Shown one piece after another: positions 1 through 4,885 of a DNA stretch of 7,839 bases; position 1 is the stretch's first letter; each line of letters begins with the position of its first letter. Source of the stretch: CAYMLL01 sp964390645 (GTDB taxonomy: Bacteria > Planctomycetota > UBA8108). The stretch is from positions 1 through 7,839 of the forward strand of contig CAYMLL010000331.1 of assembly GCA_964390645.1 (NCBI GenBank), in the 5' to 3' direction. The notes beneath the pieces are model-generated. The model saw only the letters and a list, made by a program, of their open reading frames with translations, made no database searches and was not told where the DNA came from. The position numbers and the translations under genes are program-made.

Positions 1-315
1 GTCGGACTTCTCGAGGAAGGAGCGAAAGCGGATGGAGGACTGCTCCTCGTCGTCGGACCAGTCGAGCACCGCCAGGACGATCCCGACGGGTGCCGTCAGC
101 AGGCTGCTGAACCAGAGGCCGCCCCGCGTGGCCGTGTGGATCTCCGCCAGGTGGCCGGAGATGCTCGCCTGCTCCGGGACGTCCTTGCTGACGTGGACCA
201 GGCGGATCTGCTGCCGGTTCTCGGGCGACAGCTCGATGGTGCTGCTGCAGCCCGCGGCGATCAGCACGAGCGCGAGGACCGTGGTGGAGCGGAGGAGGAG
301 CGTGAGCCGGCGCAT
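1..315 (-). CDS. Small lipoprotein of unknown function, N-terminal part (cut by left edge)
   Basis: An open frame of 105 codons begins at ATG 315-313 and runs off the left edge without a stop. The N-terminus is a classic lipoprotein signal: basic MRR, a hydrophobic stretch to about residue 22, and a lipobox ending LIAAGC with the lipidated Cys at residue 23 (codon 249-247), followed by Ser-Ser. An AGAGG ribosome binding site lies 6 nt upstream of the ATG and supports this start. The mature part is polar to about residue 64. A hydrophobic segment at residues 68-86 (starting WFSSLLTAPVG) could be a membrane helix, and an acidic SDDEE patch follows. I recognise no family. It lies 228 nt downstream of the alpha-2-macroglobulin-like gene on the same strand, so co-transcription is possible but not shown. 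The opposite strand is also open here, but it has no comparable start signal or protein-like features. Confidence 0.8.
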   Translation of the reverse strand, partial: MRRLTLLLRSTTVLALVLIAAGCSSTIELSPENRQQIRLVHVSKDVPEQASISGHLAEIHTATRGGLWFSSLLTAPVGIVLAVLDWSDDEEQSSIRFRSFLEKSD

Positions 316-321
316 GGGGTG

Positions 322-326
322 CCTCT
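322..326 (-). promoter_or_regulatory. Ribosome binding site of the lipoprotein gene
   Basis: On the minus strand this reads AGAGG, 6 nt before the ATG at 315-313. The spacing is normal, and the site fixes the start just ahead of the lipoprotein signal sequence. Confidence 0.6.
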
Positions 327-402
327 GCGTTTCGTGTTGTGTCGACGTCGCGTTCGTTCCTGACATCGGCACGGAGAGACCGGAACTTCAATGGCTCGTC
401 TT

Positions 403-412
403 ACCGGCCGGT
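403..412. repeat. Perfect 10-bp palindrome upstream of the lipoprotein gene
   Basis: The sequence ACCGGCCGGT is its own reverse complement and lies about 90 nt upstream of the lipoprotein start. It could be a protein-binding site, but such GC palindromes arise easily at this base composition. Its core CCGGCC/GGCCGG also forms the arms of the hairpin at 4782-4814. Confidence 0.35.
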
Positions 413-520
413 CCGATGGGGCTCCGGCGCCGGGCGGTGACCGCACGTCGCATCTGACGCGGCGTCGATCTCGCGTCGACGTCGCCAGGTCGTCAGGCTG
501 CCGGAGCCTTGCCGGTCCTC

Positions 521-548
521 GCGGATCAGCTTCTGGCGGCGGATCAGC
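521..548. repeat. 10-bp direct repeat giving two in-frame stops
   Basis: GCGGATCAGC occurs perfectly at 521-530 and 539-548, 18 nt apart. Read on the minus strand, each copy contains TGA. Because the offset is six codons, the second TGA (528-526) is in frame with the stop of the alpha-2-macroglobulin-like gene (546-544) and acts as a backup stop. This may be a small duplication at the gene end or chance. Confidence 0.5.
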
Positions 549-3303
549 GTCGACGTCGAAGCTGCGCGGCGTTGAGGATTTGCGGGTCGACCGGGTTTCC
601 GAAGGTGTTGACGACCTTCAGGGTCAGAGCCGGCGCGTAGGCCTCCTTGCCGCTCTCGTAGTACGGGTAGACGATCGACGGACGCGAGCGGAAGCTGCCG
701 GCGACCCTGGCGCGGACCTTGAAGCGGTAGCTCGCGGGCGCGCGCGGGGCGTTCTGGAAGTAGAGATCGACGAAGCCGTCCTTCGCCTCGACGTGCCCGT
801 TGACCGAGAACAGGGCACGTAGCTGCCTGAGGTCGCTTGGAACGATCTCGCAGCCACCCGGCAGGCCGATGCGAGCGACGACCTGCGAGGCCGTGGACCG
901 GCGCAGCGGGCGGACGGTGACCTGGACCTCTGCCAGCTGTCCGACATCGACGATCATCGGCGAGATCCGGGTCCGGATGCGCAGGGGAGCGTCGGGGGAT
1001 GGCTCTGGCATCTCGACCCGGTAGCGGCAGCCGAGGTCGTAGTCCTGTTCGAGCCCGGAATCGACCACGACGTCGATATCCTGCGATTCTCCGGGGAGAG
1101 TCTCGACGCTGCGGTGGAACGCGAGCACGCGCGTGCTCCCGGGGAGCGACGAGAAGACCTTCGTCCCGCCCGGCGTCGCCGTGAATCGGGCCGTCACCAT
1201 GCGCTCGCCGAGCGGAGGGACGAGCCGAGCGTAGGCCGCGAGGGCGAACGCCCCACCGCAACGCCAGCCGTGGCGTCCGAGGCTCTCGGCCGTCCGACCG
1301 AGGACGTCGCGGCCCTCCGCTGGTCGGTCGACTGCGTGAAGCGTGAGCGCCAGCAGCGCCCTGACGGCCACCGCCATACCTCCTCCCCGTCCGCCCATCA
1401 GTCCTTCGCCGTAGTCGGCGGGTGTCGCCCTGCCGCTGCTCAGGACCGTCATCAGCTCGTCGACGTGCTTCTCGAGCAACCGCGCGCGCTCGGCGGTCTG
1501 CCCGATCGTCTCGCGTTCGACCGCGCTCTGCGGCCAAGTCGCCAGGCAGTAGGCTCCCAGCGCCTGCTCGTAGAGGCTCGCGTGGGGGGTGAGGCAGGAA
1601 CGCCGCGCGCCTCGCCACGAGCGGCCGATGTCGTTCAGGGACGCGGTCAGATGGAGAGCCTCGACCGCGGAGATGTCCCTGCCCTTCTCGAGCCATTCGA
1701 GCGAGCTTTCGAGCTGCGGCCGTCCGAGTCCGTCGTAGAGCTTCGTGTAGAGCGCCAGATGTCGCAGGCCGATGATCGTGCACCGGACCGTCGGCGCCTG
1801 GTCCGGGAAGAGGCGGAAGCCGCCGCTCCGCGGGTCGCGGTACGTCAGGATCTTGTCGTATCCCAGGCGAGCGTAGTGGTACGCCTTCTCGATGAGCCCG
1901 GGGTCGGTGTCGAGCTCGCGGAGCGCGTCGAGCGTCAGCAGGTTGGCGAAGTTCAGGGTCGTGTACTGGTCGAAGCAGCCGTGCGGCTGGCGCAGGTTCG
2001 CACGGAAGGCCTCGCGCATGCGGGCGACGTGGCCCGGGCTGACGCTGCCGAAGACCCGTACACTGCCCGGTATCGCCGCTCCGGGGACGGTCAGCTTGAA
2101 GCGCTCGACGCCGCGCGTCTTGCCCGCGACTCCGTGCGTCTTCTCGATGTCGCGGTGAAGGACGCGCAGCGTTCGCAGCTGCGTCTGGCGGTAGCGGCCG
2201 CGTTCCGCGACGATGCGAAGCTCGGCATCCTCGGAAGGCGCCACGACCTCGAAGCGGAAGCGGTGGAGGTTCGTGTCGAGCCGCGGGTCGTAGCCCAGCC
2301 TCGTGCGCATCAGTGGCCTCAGGCACGGCGGTGCGTCGATCCGGAGGGCGACCGGTCGTTGCGAGCCGTCGCTGATGGTCGTCTTCAGCATCAGGTCGAC
2401 GCGGTCACCGACGTGAAGATGGGACGGGGTCTCGATGTCGGCCCGGAAGCCGACGGTCGGTCGGATACGCCCGCGACCGGAGGCCGTCGTCACGGAGGAT
2501 CGGCCCTGCGCGATCCACGCGAGGTCGGAGACCACGTCGTTGAGGCGCAGCTTGATCGTTGTGCGACCCTTCGAGTCGGTGCGTACGCGTTCGCTCCAGA
2601 AGAGACCGCAGCGGGTGTCGATGCTCGACGACGGAACGCGCCGGTTCTGGGGAGGCCTGTCGCTCGGGCGGCCGAGCCCGGGTGTCGCCAGCATCCTCTT
2701 CCCGGGCACGATCAGCTCGACGGCGTCGGACCCCGGCGCCGGTCGGGCCAGGCGCGTGAAGGGCGCGCGCTCCAGAAGGCGCTCGAGCCCGGTCGCCTCG
2801 ACGACGGTCCTGCCGCGCCTGCCGGCCACGGCACTGTCGTCGGGTGCCTTCCCGGGCGTCTCGACGCGCAGCAGCTTCGCTCGCCGGGTGCCGGCGCGGG
2901 GTGTCAGCGTGACGGGCTCCAGACGGCCTTCCTCGAGCTCCGGCAGGCCGTTCGCGGTCAGCGCCGTCCCGGTGGCGGGATACGCGAACGCTCCGTGAAC
3001 CAGGAGGAAGGCGTCGCGGCGGGCGTATCCTCGCGATGAGGACACACGGCTCTCGGCAGTGGCGAGTGCCTCGCCGGCATCTCCGTCGCTCGCCTTCGGC
3101 CCGGCGTCGAGAAAGTCGGCGGGTAGAAAGACGCCGGGTGCAAGGGCCGGCTCCAGAGCCGAGCGCAGCGCCATGTCGGGCATCCCCGTGGAGTCGCCCT
3201 GGAAGATCGAGATCGCCAGGTCGGTCGAGACCGGCCTGCCGTCGCGCCTTGCGAGCACGTCGAGCTCGACGAGGCGACCATTCGCCAGGCGCACGCCGCC
3301 GGC
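544..3303 (-). CDS. Alpha-2-macroglobulin-like protein, C-terminal two thirds (gap-split gene)
   Basis: This frame enters from the gap at 3305-3314 and ends at TGA 546-544. The first GTG (3294-3292) is almost certainly internal. Residues below count from that codon. Residues 1-34 (RLVELDVLARRDGRPV, then a beta-rich stretch) look like a macroglobulin domain. A basic, low-order stretch at about 130-220 sits where the bait region would be. Residues 231-310, with FWSERVRTDSKGRTTIKLRL followed by DVVSDLAW, match the A2M domain. The thioester-type motif GCFDQ is at 439-443 (Cys codon 1977-1975), followed by YTTLNFANLLTLDAL, and an alpha/alpha-toroid-like helical domain runs to about 690. The end at about 770-916, with ARVAGSFRSRPSIVYPYYES, resembles the receptor-binding domain. 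Family members trap proteases by bait cleavage and thioester coupling; bacterial ones are periplasmic or surface proteins thought to protect the cell. Its N-terminal part is the frame at 3334-4668. Confidence is high for the family and moderate for a working thioester. Confidence 0.85.
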   Translation of the reverse strand, partial: AGGVRLANGRLVELDVLARRDGRPVSTDLAISIFQGDSTGMPDMALRSALEPALAPGVFLPADFLDAGPKASDGDAGEALATAESRVSSSRGYARRDAFLLVHGAFAYPATGTALTANGLPELEEGRLEPVTLTPRAGTRRAKLLRVETPGKAPDDSAVAGRRGRTVVEATGLERLLERAPFTRLARPAPGSDAVELIVPGKRMLATPGLGRPSDRPPQNRRVPSSSIDTRCGLFWSERVRTDSKGRTTIKLRLNDVVSDLAWIAQGRSSVTTASGRGRIRPTVGFRADIETPSHLHVGDRVDLMLKTTISDGSQRPVALRIDAPPCLRPLMRTRLGYDPRLDTNLHRFRFEVVAPSEDAELRIVAERGRYRQTQLRTLRVLHRDIEKTHGVAGKTRGVERFKLTVPGAAIPGSVRVFGSVSPGHVARMREAFRANLRQPHGCFDQYTTLNFANLLTLDALRELDTDPGLIEKAYHYARLGYDKILTYRDPRSGGFRLFPDQAPTVRCTIIGLRHLALYTKLYDGLGRPQLESSLEWLEKGRDISAVEALHLTASLNDIGRSWRGARRSCLTPHASLYEQALGAYCLATWPQSAVERETIGQTAERARLLEKHVDELMTVLSSGRATPADYGEGLMGGRGGGMAVAVRALLALTLHAVDRPAEGRDVLGRTAESLGRHGWRCGGAFALAAYARLVPPLGERMVTARFTATPGGTKVFSSLPGSTRVLAFHRSVETLPGESQDIDVVVDSGLEQDYDLGCRYRVEMPEPSPDAPLRIRTRISPMIVDVGQLAEVQVTVRPLRRSTASQVVARIGLPGGCEIVPSDLRQLRALFSVNGHVEAKDGFVDLYFQNAPRAPASYRFKVRARVAGSFRSRPSIVYPYYESGKEAYAPALTLKVVNTFGNPVDPQILNAAQLRRRR

Positions 3304-3304
3304 T

Positions 3305-3314
3305 NNNNNNNNNN
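3305..3314. other. Scaffold gap (10 N) inside the alpha-2-macroglobulin-like gene
   Basis: Ten Ns separate two contigs. The contig end to the right (3315-3336) is G-rich and carries the TAG that breaks the gene. Removing 3300-3338 (39 nt, 13 codons) joins CCGG to CCGG and gives a continuous reading HGTPG-GVRLANGRL. This suggests that the true gap length is about zero and that the flanking bases are unreliable. Confidence 0.85.
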
Positions 3315-3333
3315 TCGTGTTCGCCTGGGGGGT

Positions 3334-4668
3334 CTACCCGGGCGTGCCGTGGCGCCTTGCTAGCTCGTCTAGGCCCCGGGGCGCGCCGACCAGCAGTGGC
3401 CGGTTGATACGCCTCGGCGTCAGCTTCACGCGGACCGGTGAGGGCTCACCGAGCCAGACCGGTCGCTTGACGACGGCCCGGCCCTTGCGGATCACGTAGA
3501 TGTGGCCGATCCCGGCGTGCTCGGGGGGCGACACGCTGAGCTGCGCCACCGGCAGACCCTCGGGGTCCTTCGAGCCGCGCGGCGGCTTGCGCGGCAGGAT
3601 CCGGATCGGGAGCTTCAGCGTGCTGCTCGTGCTCGCTGTCAGGTAGACGTCGAGCTTCTCGCGCTCGAGCTTCCGGGCGCCGCGAACCTCGACGCGAAAG
3701 TCGCGCTCCATCGGCTCGACGAAGATCGACACCTCGTGGCCGGTCGGCCCGGGGAGGTTGAAGCTCCGGTCGACGTCCGAGGGGCGATCGACGACCGCGC
3801 GGTAGCGCCGACCCGACGCGTAGGGGACGACTGCCGAGGCGACACCGCGAGCATCGGAACGGAAGGTCGCGACCGTGCGGTCGCCGTCGTCCAGGATACG
3901 GCCCTCGGCGGCGGCGGGCGCGCCGTCGAGGTCGCGCAGGAGCAGACCGAGACGCTGGCAGTGGCCTTCGACGATCGTGCCGCCTTCGGGGTACGCGTCG
4001 ATACGGGCGACCGAGGCGGACACCGTGATCGGTCGGGCGACGGCCGCACGCTTGCCGCCGACCCTGACGCCGACCGCGAGGTGGCCGCTCTCGCGGACCT
4101 TCTCGGGGATCTCGAGCCGCAGCACCGTGCGTCCGTTCTCGTCGGTGGACGTGATGCTGTCGCGCAGCCGCACATTTCCGAAGGTTGCGAGATGATGGAC
4201 CAGCGCGTTCTTCAGCGGTCGACCTTCGAGGTCGCGCGCGCGAAAGGTCGCGACGATCTCGTCGCCGGGGTAGTGGACCTCTGCGAGGATCGATAGTTCG
4301 AGATCGAGCGCCGGAAGCTCGAGGTCATGGACATCGATCCCCACCGCGTGAACGAGTGCTGAGCCGTCGAGAGCCTGCAACCGGTAGGCGCCGCCGCGCA
4401 GGTTCCTCGAAAGGAAGAAGCTGCCGGCGCGTGGTCGCTTCTGCTTCTTCTGCGACGTGGCCTCCTCGACGAGCTCGCCGCGCGCGTCGAGAAGACGCAG
4501 CCGGATCGGCGCTTCGGACCGTGTGTGAACGCGGTACCAGATCGTCTCGCCGAGCCGGTAGGCGGGCCGATCCGTCTGAATGTGGACGAGCGGATCCTCG
4601 GCTCGTGCGGGGCTCGTCGTCGGGTTCGAGGAGAGCAGGGCGATGAGGTACACGCAGGGGCTTCGCAT
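3334..4668 (-). CDS. Alpha-2-macroglobulin-like protein, N-terminal third with signal peptide (gap-split gene)
   Basis: The start is ATG 4668-4666, with GAGG 8 nt upstream and an in-frame TGA shortly before it. The first 23 residues form a Sec signal peptide: Arg2, the hydrophobic core CVYLIALL, and a likely signal peptidase I site after ARA. Cys5 is too close to the start to be a lipobox, so the protein is probably soluble and exported rather than lipid-anchored. Residues 28-50 (VHIQTDRPAYRLGETIWYR) are the hallmark of the MG2 macroglobulin domain. Residues 130-220 hold another beta domain with a TDENGRTVLRLEIP-type edge. Residues 225-295 begin DAYPEGGTIVEG, a motif I recall from MG2-containing proteins of Bacteroidetes and relatives. 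The frame ends at TAG 3336-3334 only 20 nt from the N gap, after 444 residues. That stop is probably an assembly error, and the protein should continue into the frame ending at 544, giving about 1361 residues. There is no neighbouring pbpC in view, unlike the E. coli yfhM arrangement. Confidence 0.85.
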   Translation of the reverse strand: MRSPCVYLIALLSSNPTTSPARAEDPLVHIQTDRPAYRLGETIWYRVHTRSEAPIRLRLLDARGELVEEATSQKKQKRPRAGSFFLSRNLRGGAYRLQALDGSALVHAVGIDVHDLELPALDLELSILAEVHYPGDEIVATFRARDLEGRPLKNALVHHLATFGNVRLRDSITSTDENGRTVLRLEIPEKVRESGHLAVGVRVGGKRAAVARPITVSASVARIDAYPEGGTIVEGHCQRLGLLLRDLDGAPAAAEGRILDDGDRTVATFRSDARGVASAVVPYASGRRYRAVVDRPSDVDRSFNLPGPTGHEVSIFVEPMERDFRVEVRGARKLEREKLDVYLTASTSSTLKLPIRILPRKPPRGSKDPEGLPVAQLSVSPPEHAGIGHIYVIRKGRAVVKRPVWLGEPSPVRVKLTPRRINRPLLVGAPRGLDELARRHGTPG

Positions 4669-4676
4669 GTCGAGAT

Positions 4677-4682
4677 CCTCAC
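4677..4682 (-). promoter_or_regulatory. Ribosome binding site of the alpha-2-macroglobulin-like gene
   Basis: The minus strand reads GTGAGG here, leaving 8 nt before ATG 4668-4666. It supports the chosen start, which directly precedes a signal peptide. Confidence 0.55.
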
Positions 4683-4781
4683 GTTCGGGGTGGGTGGGAG
4701 GCTCGCTTCACGATCGTCGGGGAGCGCCGCGTGAGACCGGACGCGACACACCCGCCCGCCGTCAACGGGGCGATTGTGGGG

Positions 4782-4814
4782 CCGGCCAGTAACGATATTG
4801 TCATCGTCGGCCGG
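4782..4814. repeat. Two-stem hairpin in the intergenic region
   Basis: Outer arms CCGGCC (4782-4787) and GGCCGG (4809-4814) pair perfectly. Inside them ACGAT pairs with ATCGT around a 6-nt loop, with a 1-by-4 asymmetric internal loop between the stems. On the plus strand TTTTT follows 6 nt later, which is terminator-like, but no plus-strand gene exists here. On the minus strand no T-run follows. It could be an operator, an RNA structure in the leader of the downstream gene, or a weak terminator of the upstream gene. Confidence 0.5.
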
Positions 4815-4824
4815 AAAGCTTTTT

Positions 4825-4860
4825 CGGGGCGGCTCCGACCCGTGCGCGTCGTCAGCCCCG
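4825..4860. repeat. Second inverted repeat just after the haem protein gene
   Basis: CGGGGC (4825-4830) and GCCCCG (4855-4860) are perfect inverted arms around 24 nt. It starts 25 nt past the stop at 4886 in the direction of transcription, a position fitting a transcript end. On the minus strand it is followed by AAAAAGC rather than Ts, so it is not a canonical intrinsic terminator. Confidence 0.35.
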
Positions 4861-4885
4861 AATCCACCCCTGCACCGGCGCTGCG

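Larger units (their letters stand above)
316..543. other. Intergenic region between the lipoprotein and alpha-2-macroglobulin-like genes
   Basis: The 228 nt hold no protein that I can support; open frames crossing it are high-GC shadows. Visible elements are a perfect 10-bp palindrome ACCGGCCGGT at 403-412, a small GGCT/AGCC inverted repeat around 497-509 with no T-run after it, and one copy of a 10-bp direct repeat at 521-530. A TTGAAG resembling a -35 box lies on the minus strand near 387-392, but no convincing -10 follows at 17 nt, so I do not call a promoter. No standard terminator is evident after the stop at 546-544. Confidence 0.55.
4669..4885. other. Intergenic region upstream of the alpha-2-macroglobulin-like gene
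   Basis: The 217 nt separate the stop of the haem protein (4888-4886) from the next start. They hold two adjacent inverted repeats (4782-4814 and 4825-4860) and the ribosome binding site. TTGACG on the minus strand at 4765-4760 resembles a -35 box, but the bases 17 nt downstream (GTCCGG) do not fit a -10, so no promoter is called. The spacer is long enough for the downstream gene to have its own promoter. Confidence 0.5.

Noticed and set aside
32..457. Plus-strand frame over the left end
   Set aside because: It lies opposite the lipoprotein gene, which has a lipobox and a ribosome binding site. The plus frame has neither.
401..2326. Second long minus-strand frame overlapping the macroglobulin gene
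   Set aside because: It is the same strand in another frame, with an Arg/Pro-rich composition and no recognisable domains. The thioester and A2M motifs lie in the other frame.
1114..3039. Long open frame on the plus strand opposite the macroglobulin gene
   Set aside because: It is a high-GC antisense shadow: biased to Arg, Ala, Gly and Val, with no domain motifs, while the minus strand carries clear A2M motifs throughout.
4809..4824. Intrinsic terminator on the plus strand (hairpin plus TTTTT)
   Set aside because: No plus-strand gene ends here, and the T-run is separated from the stem. It is kept only as a hairpin of unknown role.
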